Source: Bacillus_AB infantis_B (GTDB taxonomy: Bacteria > Bacillota > Bacilli > Bacillales > Cytobacillaceae). Taken from it: a stretch of 64,000 nt of DNA. Below, piece by piece: positions 34,910 to 42,703 of this stretch; the first letter of the stretch is position 1, and each line of letters starts with the position of its first letter. The notes beneath the pieces are model-generated. The model was given only the letters and a program-made list of their open reading frames with translations, was not told where the DNA came from and ran no database searches. Location: positions 61,978-125,977 of the forward strand of contig NZ_VTER01000013.1 of assembly GCF_008180445.1 (NCBI RefSeq), read 5' to 3'. The position numbers and the translations under genes were made by a program.

Positions 34910-36013
34910 ATGCGCTCATTGGGATTCATGTCCCTTCGCTCAACAAGCGAAAAAGCTTATGCAACCGAAATTGCCAAAAGGGCCCGGAGCTGCGGGATCG
35001 AATGCTTCCGTTTTATCCCCTCAGCGATCGATCCGAGAACAGAGCTCATTGCAGGCGAAAAATACGACCCTGATCAAGAAGACTGGGAAACAGCATCTTT
35101 TCCCCTGCCGGATGTGCTGTATGACCGGTGCTTTTACGGAAACGATCCGCATTCCCGGCAATGCCGTTCAATCGTTCATTACTTAAAAAACCGCAGTGAT
35201 ATCCTGTTTCTTGGCCACGGGCTGCCCAATAAATTGGAACTGTACAATATCCTTGCCCAGTCGCCGATGGCCCCGTATATCCCCAAAAGCATACATGCCC
35301 AGTCTGCAGAACAGGTCCTTCAGCAATCTGCATCAGGCAGTCCGCTGATTCTCAAGCCGGCAAATGGGTCGCAGGGCGCCGGCATTTATTATCTTGAGAA
35401 GCAAAAGGATGGGCTGCTTGTCAAAACCGATACACCAGAAAAACAGATATCCCGCCTATTCGCTGATCAGAAGAAGGCTGCCGTATGGCTTGGGCAGCTT
35501 CTGTCCGGAAACAGCTATCTGCTTCAGCCCTATCTGCCGCTTTCCAACGAGGATAATCAGCCGTTTGATATCAGGATCCTTCTGCAGAAAAATGAAGCTG
35601 GAAAATGGCATGAAATGGGCAGGGGTGTAAGGGTCGGGAGGGAAAATGGTATCATCTCCAATATGAGTGCAGGATCTGCAGTCTCCTCTTTCGAAACATG
35701 GCTGGAAAACAGCAGCGTCAGTTCAAGCCGCTTTCTGCGCGCGGAATTGAGCGAGATATCCAAAGCGCTGCCTGAAATCCTTGAAGATGCTCTTCCTCCC
35801 CTTTTTGAGGTTGGTTTGGATATTGGAATCGCCAGGGATGGGGCCATATGGATCCTCGATGTCAATTCCAAGCCGGGCCGGAAGGTCATCCTGGAAACAG
35901 ATCCAGATATAAAAGAAGCCTTGTACAGGGCCCCGCTTTTATATGGAAAGCTTTTAACATCTGCCGGGCAGGCTGAGAGGAGGAAAAACAGTGAGAAAAC
36001 AGTATCCTATTGA
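34910..36013 (+). CDS. yheC: YheC-type ATP-grasp protein B
   Basis: 367 aa, close to B. subtilis YheC in size. PLPDVLYDRC is the linker motif, KPANGSQGAGIYY the ATP loop and DVNSKPGRKV the metal-binding motif, where Asp replaces the Glu found in the other three. GAGGAGGAAAAAAG precedes ATG 34910, 12 nt after the previous stop. The 3' end overlaps the next gene by 23 nt. Spore-coat association is known for the family; the substrate is not. Confidence 0.88.
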   Translation: MRSLGFMSLRSTSEKAYATEIAKRARSCGIECFRFIPSAIDPRTELIAGEKYDPDQEDWETASFPLPDVLYDRCFYGNDPHSRQCRSIVHYLKNRSDILFLGHGLPNKLELYNILAQSPMAPYIPKSIHAQSAEQVLQQSASGSPLILKPANGSQGAGIYYLEKQKDGLLVKTDTPEKQISRLFADQKKAAVWLGQLLSGNSYLLQPYLPLSNEDNQPFDIRILLQKNEAGKWHEMGRGVRVGRENGIISNMSAGSAVSSFETWLENSSVSSSRFLRAELSEISKALPEILEDALPPLFEVGLDIGIARDGAIWILDVNSKPGRKVILETDPDIKEALYRAPLLYGKLLTSAGQAERRKNSEKTVSY

Positions 36014-37358
36014 AATCAAGGAAGGAAGAGAGAATACAGTCTGGTGCCCGCGTGAGGTGATTGAACAGCAGACCCTTGAAAAAATTGCCTTTGGCGCCTG
36101 CACAGAGGAGGCAGAATTCCTCCCGACTCCCGGCGATAAATATATTGTAAGCATCAGCAGCGATCTTGCAGCCAAATTGAAGCTGCCGGATCTCGGCATC
36201 CCGCTGCATTTATTTTCAGAAGGAGAGACACTTTTCATCGGACCGCTTGTCGGCATATTCACATCCGGGTTCACCCCTTTTCCGCTCAGGCCCATCGGTG
36301 AAAGGACGATCTTTTTTTCTAAGCTGCTCTCCGTCAACAAAGCAGTCGGCGCCTTGCCGTTCTTATTTGGCGAGCAGCATATCGACTGGGATGCAGGCAC
36401 AGTCAAAGGCCATATCTATCATAAAGAAGGCTGGGCGACTGTTGAACTTCCTTTTCCAAATGTCGTGTATGACCGGCTGCCCAACAGGAAATCCGAAAGG
36501 CTGGCAGAGCTGAAGCGCATCAAAGACCGGCTGGAAAAGGACTACCTGATCCCCTGGTATAACCCCGGCTTTTTCAACAAGCTTGACGTATTCGAGCGGC
36601 TTCAGCAGGAGGAAGCGGCAGTTCCCTATCTGCCGGAAACCCATGCCTTCTCTTCCTTTTCAGTGATTGAACGGATGCTGGGCGACTATGGCCATGTCTA
36701 TATCAAACCGGCGAACGGAAGCCTTGGCCTCGGGATCCGCCAGGTGATCTATGACCGGGAGGAAGGCTTTTATTATTGCCGTTACCGGGACAATGAAAAT
36801 GAAAACAGGCTGAGAAAATTCCATACCCTGGAATCGCTCATGCACCATGTTTTCCGGCGCAGCAATCTGAACAGCATGATTGTCCAGCAGGGCATCCATC
36901 TGCTGCGGCATGAGCAGCGCTCAATCGATTTCCGTGTCCATACAAATAAAGATGACAGCGGAGAGTGGAAAATAACAGCCATTGCCGCAAAAGTGGCGGG
37001 TCTTGGCAGTGTCACGACACATGTCAAAAACGGCGGGGAAATTAAAACCCTTTCTGAGGTCTGCACAAACCGCATGATGGAGCAGGAGTTTACAGAAAAG
37101 CTGTCAAAGGCTGCCCTGGGACTCAGCAGGGTGCTTGAAACGCAGCTTGAAGGAATCATTGCCGAAATCGGTTTTGATCTCGGAATTGACCGAAAAGGGA
37201 ATGTGTGGCTGTTTGAAGCCAATTCCAAGCCGGGCAGGAGTATCTTCAAGCATCCGGAGCTGAAGGAATTTGATTATTTAACAAGAAAAATGTCACTTGA
37301 TTTTGCCGTGTTTTTAACAGAACAGGCGATATCCCGCCCTGAGGAAATCTTTAAATGA
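35991..37358 (+). CDS. yheD: YheD-type ATP-grasp protein C
   Basis: 455 aa, matching B. subtilis YheD (about 453). The N-terminal domain includes GPLVGIFTSGF. The core has FPNVVYDRLPNRKSE, KPANGSLGLGIRQV and FEANSKPGRS. It starts at GTG 35991 inside the end of gene B with AGAGGAGGAAAAACA as ribosome binding site, which indicates translational coupling. Confidence 0.9.
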   Translation: MRKQYPIEIKEGRENTVWCPREVIEQQTLEKIAFGACTEEAEFLPTPGDKYIVSISSDLAAKLKLPDLGIPLHLFSEGETLFIGPLVGIFTSGFTPFPLRPIGERTIFFSKLLSVNKAVGALPFLFGEQHIDWDAGTVKGHIYHKEGWATVELPFPNVVYDRLPNRKSERLAELKRIKDRLEKDYLIPWYNPGFFNKLDVFERLQQEEAAVPYLPETHAFSSFSVIERMLGDYGHVYIKPANGSLGLGIRQVIYDREEGFYYCRYRDNENENRLRKFHTLESLMHHVFRRSNLNSMIVQQGIHLLRHEQRSIDFRVHTNKDDSGEWKITAIAAKVAGLGSVTTHVKNGGEIKTLSEVCTNRMMEQEFTEKLSKAALGLSRVLETQLEGIIAEIGFDLGIDRKGNVWLFEANSKPGRSIFKHPELKEFDYLTRKMSLDFAVFLTEQAISRPEEIFK

Positions 37359-38476
37359 CAGCCCCGTTAAGCCAGGACCTTAAACGGTGGCTAAGCCCTT
37401 TCCCTGAAAAAGGAGAAAGAACCGCCCTCCAGCTGAAGAGGCCGGAATCGGGCGGACCCATTGCCGGAATCCTGGCCAGCAGAAAATCGGAAAGCACACT
37501 GGCAGGCAACAGCCGGCTATTCAAGGACATACAAAGAGAGATGCTGTCACGCGGCGGCATCTCAGTTGTATTTGCACCGGAAGATGTATCAGAAGATAGA
37601 GCCGAAGGAATCGTCTACCTGCCCGGCCAGGATGCATGGTCCCTTGTGTCTGCCCCCCTTCCTGATATCATCTACAACCGCATCCCTTTCAGGAAAAGTG
37701 AACAGACCGGGAGCTTCCGCAAAGCGGCTGCCTTTTTCCAGGCTAAGAAGATCCCCTTCTTTAATCCATGTTTTCTAGAAAAATTCGAATGCTATACAAA
37801 ATTAAAACAAGAACCTGGATTAACAGGCTTTTTGCCGGATACCATCCTTATTGGCAGCTTCCGGGAGCTGGAGTCATTCCTTATGAAGCATAATGATATT
37901 TATATCAAGCCAAACAGCAGCTCTAAGGGAAAGGGGATTATAAGGGCCGGAATGGATCATGACGGAATGATCCTGGCGAAGGACTTGAACGGAAGGACCC
38001 GGCATCCTGACTTCGGACATTTTTGGGAACATTGGAGATCTGTATTTGAGGAACAGGCATATATTGCACAAGAGGCCGTTTATGCTGCCACAGCGGACGG
38101 GCAGCGGAATGATTTCCGGATACTTGCCCATGGCCAGGCAGACAAGTATGGGGTGACAGGCATAGGCATCCGGCAGGCTGCAGTGGACGACATCACTACT
38201 CATATCCCCAATGGAGGCAGGCTGATCCCTTATAATGATTTCCGCACACCAGGACATGATGACTTCATTAAGAAGGCAGTCCAATTGGCTGGTAATTCCC
38301 TGTCCCGCGAAATGGGATGGTTTGGGGAATTCTCCATGGACGCAGGCTATGCCGGCAATGGACGCTATGTTATTTATGAGATCAATTCCAAGCCGATGAA
38401 GTTTGATGAAGAGAATATTGAAGCCGAAAGGATCAGAAGGCTTGCTGACATACTATTTGATAAGACGGTCTATTGA
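37355..38476 (+). CDS. YheC/YheD-family ATP-grasp protein D
   Basis: 373-aa fourth paralogue, joined to gene C by an ATGA overlap. PLPDIIYNRIPFRKSE, KPNSSSKGKGIIRAG and YEINSKPMKFD show the shared architecture. The ATP loop is more divergent (SSSKGKG against NGSQG/NGSLG) and its N-terminal region is proline- and lysine-rich. Last gene of the operon, followed by a terminator. Confidence 0.88.
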   Translation: MTAPLSQDLKRWLSPFPEKGERTALQLKRPESGGPIAGILASRKSESTLAGNSRLFKDIQREMLSRGGISVVFAPEDVSEDRAEGIVYLPGQDAWSLVSAPLPDIIYNRIPFRKSEQTGSFRKAAAFFQAKKIPFFNPCFLEKFECYTKLKQEPGLTGFLPDTILIGSFRELESFLMKHNDIYIKPNSSSKGKGIIRAGMDHDGMILAKDLNGRTRHPDFGHFWEHWRSVFEEQAYIAQEAVYAATADGQRNDFRILAHGQADKYGVTGIGIRQAAVDDITTHIPNGGRLIPYNDFRTPGHDDFIKKAVQLAGNSLSREMGWFGEFSMDAGYAGNGRYVIYEINSKPMKFDEENIEAERIRRLADILFDKTVY

Positions 38477-38479
38477 AAC

Positions 38480-38511
38480 GGGCATCCTGGCAGGTGCCCT
38501 TTACTTTTTCA
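38480..38511 (+). terminator. Terminator of the ATP-grasp operon
   Basis: GGGCA...TGCCC stem followed by TTTACTTTTTC. Confidence 0.8.
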
Positions 38512-38540
38512 TTGGGGTATGGACAGAAAACGATTACAAT
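38512..38540 (+). promoter_or_regulatory. Possible promoter of yheE
   Basis: TTGGGG, 17-nt spacer, TACAAT, 20 nt before the Shine-Dalgarno of yheE. Confidence 0.45.
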
Positions 38541-38560
38541 GGAGAAAGAGGAGGAATGAT

Positions 38561-38776
38561 ATGCTAACACATTTTCAATATCAGCCGCTTTATGAAAACA
38601 ACCAGATGCCCGGCTGGCGTATTTCCTTTTATTTTAAAAATAAAAAGTACAATGGCATTTACAATCCCGACGGCAGCATTGAATGGACGGGCGCCGTTCC
38701 CCCTGCGGACGAGGAGGACCGCCTTAAATCGGGCATCCATGAATTGATGCTCTTTCATGTGTATGACAGCCGCTGA
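38561..38776 (+). CDS. yheE: YheE family protein (DUF5342)
   Basis: 71 aa, matching B. subtilis YheE in size and position after yheD. MLTHFQYQPLYENN opens the protein and HELMLFHVYDSR closes it. AGGAGG (38549-38554) supports ATG 38561. Function unknown. Confidence 0.88.
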   Translation: MLTHFQYQPLYENNQMPGWRISFYFKNKKYNGIYNPDGSIEWTGAVPPADEEDRLKSGIHELMLFHVYDSR

Positions 38777-38846
38777 GGAAGAATCCTGTGCATAACCAGC
38801 TCTCCTGATGGAAAAGTAATAGTACTTAGCCATGGAGGTCTGTACC

Positions 38847-39050
38847 ATGAAAAAAAATGATTCAGAATCAAAGAAACCTGCGCCTGATGCTCTTTTTGAA
38901 GGCAGGGAGGATACATACCAGGATGTGGAGCGCATGATAGGCGAAGGGCTCTCAGGGGGATCTGTACATGAAGGCAGCAGCTCCGCCAATATTGAAGAGG
39001 CACGTCCCCTGGTGCGCGAGGAGCCGCCGGCAGGGACCACTTCCAAATAA
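38847..39050 (+). CDS. Small acidic hypothetical protein
   Basis: 67-aa hydrophilic, probably disordered protein rich in Glu, Ser and Gly (GREDTYQDVERMIGEGLSGG). GGAGGT (38834-38839) lies 7 nt before ATG 38847. A strong terminator follows. Not recognised. Confidence 0.7.
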   Translation: MKKNDSESKKPAPDALFEGREDTYQDVERMIGEGLSGGSVHEGSSSANIEEARPLVREEPPAGTTSK

Positions 39051-39053
39051 GGC

Positions 39054-39087
39054 AAAAAACCGCAGATCTTTTATCTGCGGTTTTTTG
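39054..39087. terminator. Bidirectional terminator
   Basis: AAAAACCGCAGAT and ATCTGCGGTTTTTT form a 13-bp stem between convergent genes. Confidence 0.93.
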
Positions 39088-39088
39088 A

Positions 39089-39349
39089 TTATCTGCTTTT
39101 TACAATCATATTGACTGCTTCCTGGATGGCTTCCTCTGCATTCCTGCCCTCTTCATTGGCTTCTCTTATGCAGCTTTCAAGATTTTTGGCGACAATATAC
39201 CCCATCGCCCGGTCAACGGCAGATCTTACGGCTGAAAGCTGGGTCACCACATCTTTGCAGTGCTTCTCTTCCTCCATCATCCGGATGACACCGCGGACCT
39301 GGCCCTCCAGGCGCTTCAGGCGATTCTTCATTTCCTGTGAATATTCCAT
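39089..39349 (-). CDS. CsoR/RcnR-family regulator of the CstR (persulfide-sensing) type
   Basis: 86-aa helical tetrameric repressor. RLKRLEGQVRGVIRMMEE is the DUF156 signature. Cys31 (HCKDVVTQL) and Cys60 (NLESC) are kept, but the copper-ligand histidine four residues before the second cysteine is Asn. That pattern matches persulfide sensors such as S. aureus CstR rather than copper-sensing CsoR. No rhodanese or sulfide oxidase gene is adjacent, so its targets must lie elsewhere. Confidence 0.88.
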   Translation of the reverse strand: MEYSQEMKNRLKRLEGQVRGVIRMMEEEKHCKDVVTQLSAVRSAVDRAMGYIVAKNLESCIREANEEGRNAEEAIQEAVNMIVKSR

Positions 39350-39553
39350 CTATTTTTCACCCCTTAATTGCGGACAAACTGATTAATGCTATATTACCAT
39401 ATGCAGCGGCAGACTGATGGCTGCTGATGCCTTATTCCTGCTATAATTAAGACAGCTGGATTCAGCAGAAGTGTTTACCACAGCCGCCAAAATAAAGGTT
39501 TGAATAAAATATTATCTCTTTTGACGAATAAAAGAAAGTATGGAGAATGATAT

Positions 39554-40450
39554 ATGTTTACTAAATTGCATGCTTTATACCGGAATTCCAGGCTTCAGCA
39601 GGAAGAACCTGACTTTTTCTTTTTTCATGATTTTTATTGGTTCACAGATAATGATGAAACTCAATGGTTCGGGGTGCCTGCAAAAGATATCTCTGAAGAT
39701 GAATTAAGGCTCCTTCGCACTCTTTTTCATTCTGCAAGCCTTCCCGGCAGGCTGGATCCTCACTCAAAAGGATGGCATGACTGGCTGTTCCGCAGCGGCC
39801 CCCTGCCCGAGGCTGAAACGGCGCGCTGCAGAATCGCCCAAATCGAATTGAGCAGCAGCGAGTTTGAGCAGGAAGATGCCGAAACGGCGCTGCGTGCCTT
39901 TTTGTCAGAGGATATTATTCTTCTGTGGGAAAAGAAAACCCGCTGCTATCTTGTTATTCCGGAAGGCAACGATGTTGGCGAAGACGAATTCCGATCCATC
40001 ATCCAGGCGTTCGAGACCGATTTTTACGTAAAAATGTATGTATACCTGGGCAAGTTTTTCCCGGCCCGCGACCAATTGAGAGAAGGCTTTGAAAAGGAGA
40101 AAGATTTCTTCGGCAGAGCCCTCAGGCTGATGCCCCATGAAAGAGTCCTATCCTTTGAAAAGGCATTCCCGTCCTGCCTGGTTGCTGAAATGAAGCCAAG
40201 CCTCCGCGAGAGCCTTGACACCCAGCTTCTTGGACCGGCTGCAGAGGATTCGGAACTGCTGGACACAATCAAAGCCTTTCTTGAGAATGGATCCAACGCA
40301 ACCCTGTCGGCAAAAAAACTGTACATCCACAGAAATACCCTGCAATACAGACTGGATAAATTCTCGGAAAAAACCGGAGTAAACCTGAAGGATTTCAATA
40401 ATGCTGTAACCGTTTACCTTGCCTGTCTGCTCAAGGATCAGCAGCATTAA
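39554..40450 (+). CDS. yxkF: PucR/CdaR-type helix-turn-helix regulator YxkF
   Basis: 298-aa protein whose C-terminus is a PucR-type HTH_30 domain (NGSNATLSAKKLYIHRNTLQYRLDKF region, residues about 245-275, quoted in part). The N-terminal 220 residues have no obvious ligand domain. B. subtilis has yxkF beside msmX, the same arrangement as here. It may control the following sugar-transport ATPase. Confidence 0.8.
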   Translation: MFTKLHALYRNSRLQQEEPDFFFFHDFYWFTDNDETQWFGVPAKDISEDELRLLRTLFHSASLPGRLDPHSKGWHDWLFRSGPLPEAETARCRIAQIELSSSEFEQEDAETALRAFLSEDIILLWEKKTRCYLVIPEGNDVGEDEFRSIIQAFETDFYVKMYVYLGKFFPARDQLREGFEKEKDFFGRALRLMPHERVLSFEKAFPSCLVAEMKPSLRESLDTQLLGPAAEDSELLDTIKAFLENGSNATLSAKKLYIHRNTLQYRLDKFSEKTGVNLKDFNNAVTVYLACLLKDQQH

Positions 40451-40571
40451 GGCAGGACTGTACAATGTGACTAAAAAGCCTGCCCATCTTTTGTGCACAC
40501 CTCCCAATGATGATTTCTGCAATTTCCGTTATTATTAGAAACAGAAGGAAAACAACCGGGGAGGAATTAGG

Positions 40572-41681
40572 ATGGCAGAATTAAAATTGGATAATATATA
40601 TAAAATTTACGATAACAAAGTAACGGCGGTAGATAATTTCAATCTCCATATTCAGGACAAGGAATTCATCGTTTTCGTTGGCCCATCCGGCTGCGGTAAG
40701 TCAACGACACTAAGAATGATCGCAGGCCTTGAAGAGATCTCGCAAGGAGACTTCTCCATCGACGGCAAACGCGTCAATGACGTGCCGCCAAAAGACCGCG
40801 ATATCGCCATGGTTTTCCAGAACTATGCCCTTTACCCGCATATGACAGTTTATGATAATATGGCTTTTGGACTGAAGCTCCGTAAATTCCCAAAAGATGA
40901 AATTGCCCGCCGTGTGAACGAGGCTGCCAAGATCCTTGGACTTGAGCCTTATCTGGACCGTAAGCCAAAAGCATTGTCCGGCGGTCAGCGCCAGCGTGTT
41001 GCACTTGGCCGCGCCATCGTCCGCGATGCCAAAGTCTTCCTGATGGATGAGCCGCTTTCCAACCTGGATGCCAAGCTCCGTGTACAGATGCGTGCGGAAA
41101 TTGCCAAGCTTCACCAGCGCCTGCAGACTACTACGATTTATGTAACACATGACCAGACAGAAGCCATGACAATGGCTACACGCCTTGTGGTCATGAAAGA
41201 CGGAGTCATCCAGCAGGTTGGGGCTCCAAAAGAAGTTTACGAAAAACCTGAAAATGTATTTGTCGGCGGATTCATCGGATCTCCTGCCATGAACTTCTTC
41301 AACGGCAAGCTCCAGGATGGAAAGCTGGCCCTCGGTGATACATCTGTAGCCGTTCCGGAAGGAAAAATGAAAGTTCTCCGCGACCAGGGATATGTCGGCA
41401 AAGACATCATTTTCGGAATCCGTCCTGAGGATATCCACGATGAGCCGGTATTCATCGATGCTTCCCAGGGATCCAAAATCTCTGCCAAAATCGATGTATC
41501 CGAGCTTACTGGTGCAGAAACCATGATTTACTCCAGCATCAACGGCCAGGACTTTGTCGCCCGTGTTGATTCACGGACAGACATCATGCCTGGACAGCAG
41601 GTGGACCTGGCGTTCGATATGAACAAGGCACACTTCTTCGATGCTGAAACAGAAGACCGCATCCGTTCAAAGAATGAATAA
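40572..41681 (+). CDS. msmX: Multi-sugar ABC transporter ATPase MsmX
   Basis: 369-aa ATPase that energises several carbohydrate ABC importers in Bacillus. Walker A GPSGCGKST, signature LSGGQRQRVALGRA, Walker B FLMDEPLSNLDAKLR and the H-loop THDQTEAM are intact, and a C-terminal OB/TOBE regulatory domain follows. GGGGAGG precedes ATG 40572. It stands alone without permease genes, as expected for a shared ATPase. Confidence 0.96.
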   Translation: MAELKLDNIYKIYDNKVTAVDNFNLHIQDKEFIVFVGPSGCGKSTTLRMIAGLEEISQGDFSIDGKRVNDVPPKDRDIAMVFQNYALYPHMTVYDNMAFGLKLRKFPKDEIARRVNEAAKILGLEPYLDRKPKALSGGQRQRVALGRAIVRDAKVFLMDEPLSNLDAKLRVQMRAEIAKLHQRLQTTTIYVTHDQTEAMTMATRLVVMKDGVIQQVGAPKEVYEKPENVFVGGFIGSPAMNFFNGKLQDGKLALGDTSVAVPEGKMKVLRDQGYVGKDIIFGIRPEDIHDEPVFIDASQGSKISAKIDVSELTGAETMIYSSINGQDFVARVDSRTDIMPGQQVDLAFDMNKAHFFDAETEDRIRSKNE

Positions 41682-41690
41682 TAGAACAAA

Positions 41691-41812
41691 AGCGTAAGCG
41701 CCTTGGTCACCCCCGACAAGCACAAGACGAACCTCCCGGAAAGGCGTTCTTTGCCTTTTTGGGAGGTTTGGCTTGTGACCTCGAGGGGGTAGGCGCTGGA
41801 GCTGGACGTTGA
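41691..41812. repeat. Structured hairpin repeat, single copy
   Basis: Begins 9 nt after the msmX stop. Apical arms CCTCCCGGAAAGGC and GCCTTTTTGGGAGG flank GTTCTTT. Outer arms GCG...CCTTGG / CCTCGAGGGGG..GGCGC fit the family consensus and it ends GGAGCTGGAC. Confidence 0.88.
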
Positions 41813-41861
41813 TCAAGAATTGATAATGATCCACGAAGTCTTACAATTTATAAATTCTTAA

Positions 41862-41897
41862 AAAGAAAACTCCGTCTAATCAGACGGAGTTTTCTTT
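41862..41897. terminator. Bidirectional terminator
   Basis: GAAAACTCCGTCT and AGACGGAGTTTTC form a 13-bp stem. The stop codon of the zinc-ribbon gene lies inside it. Confidence 0.9.
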
Positions 41898-42137
41898 TTC
41901 TTTCACAAATGCCACCTCATCGTCACCGCAGTGCGGGCATGAAAGCAGATGGGGACATTCTTTATTTTTATAATCATCAGGATATCCATCCTCGAGTTTC
42001 AACTGGTCAGCTGGCATATACGCACTGTAGTCATCATAAAAATCCATGATTTTTCCGCTGTCTTCCATTCCGTTTCCGCATTTCGGGCAGCTTTTGCTGA
42101 TATTTTCAAGCCCGTTGCATGCCGGGCATACTGACAT
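41880..42137 (-). CDS. Zinc-ribbon-like small protein
   Basis: 85-aa protein with CPAC, CPKC and CPHLLSCPHC pairs, enough cysteines for two structural zinc sites, linked by an acidic Tyr-rich segment. GGGGGAG precedes ATG 42137; an extended reading to 42185 is possible but lacks a ribosome site. Family not recognised. Confidence 0.75.
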   Translation of the reverse strand: MSVCPACNGLENISKSCPKCGNGMEDSGKIMDFYDDYSAYMPADQLKLEDGYPDDYKNKECPHLLSCPHCGDDEVAFVKEKENSV

Positions 42138-42381
42138 GGCTGCTCCCCCTTCCTTTTCCATCAGTCTAATATCATTAGTCTGCATCCTTTTCCGCTATGT
42201 ATGTAGAATAGCCTTTTCAGAGTCATAAGAAACCACTCAAAAAAGGAAATAATTGCATCATCCCCTCCCGAATAAACAGGCAGGAATCAACCATAATAGA
42301 GAGTACAAACAGCAAACAGCCGGCAGGCACAGCTTCCCTTCCCACTGCGGACTATGCATGGTGCTCCGTTTGGTTCAAGTC

Positions 42382-42388
42382 CAAAATA
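42382..42388 (+). promoter_or_regulatory. Sigma-G-like -10 of the second SASP gene
   Basis: CAAAATA matches the sigma-G -10 consensus CATAMTA at 6 of 7 positions, 38 nt upstream of the SASP start. The -35 region is unconvincing. Confidence 0.4.
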
Positions 42389-42425
42389 GTCCAACCAAAA
42401 AATTATTCGAAGGAGAGTGCTCATC

Positions 42426-42629
42426 ATGGCAAACAACAATTCTTCAAACCAGCTTTTAGTACCAGGCGTATCACAAGCTCTAGACCAAATGAAATACGAA
42501 ATCGCTAACGAGTTCGGAGTAAACCTTGGTGCAGAAACAACTGCCCGCGCTAACGGATCTGTTGGTGGAGAAATCACTAAGCGTCTTGTTCAAATGGCTG
42601 AACAGCAGCTTGGCGGATCTCAATTTTAA
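42426..42629 (+). CDS. sspB: Alpha/beta-type small acid-soluble spore protein
   Basis: 67-aa spore DNA-binding protein. EIANEFGVNLGAETTARANG contains the Gpr cleavage site, and GGEITKRLVQMAEQQLGG is conserved. AAGGAGAG precedes ATG 42426. In B. subtilis sspB lies beside yheE; here yxkF-msmX and others intervene, so the sspB label rests on regional synteny. Confidence 0.93.
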   Translation: MANNNSSNQLLVPGVSQALDQMKYEIANEFGVNLGAETTARANGSVGGEITKRLVQMAEQQLGGSQF

Positions 42630-42660
42630 TCTAAGCTAAAACAATTAAATAGATATGGCT

Positions 42661-42694
42661 GAAAGGACACCAAACTTATGGTGTCCTTTCTTTT
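42661..42694. terminator. Terminator of the SASP gene
   Basis: GAAAGGACACC and GGTGTCCTTTC stem followed by TTTTG; also positioned to end fumC on the other strand. Confidence 0.9.
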
Positions 42695-42703
42695 GTGCTG
42701 CTA

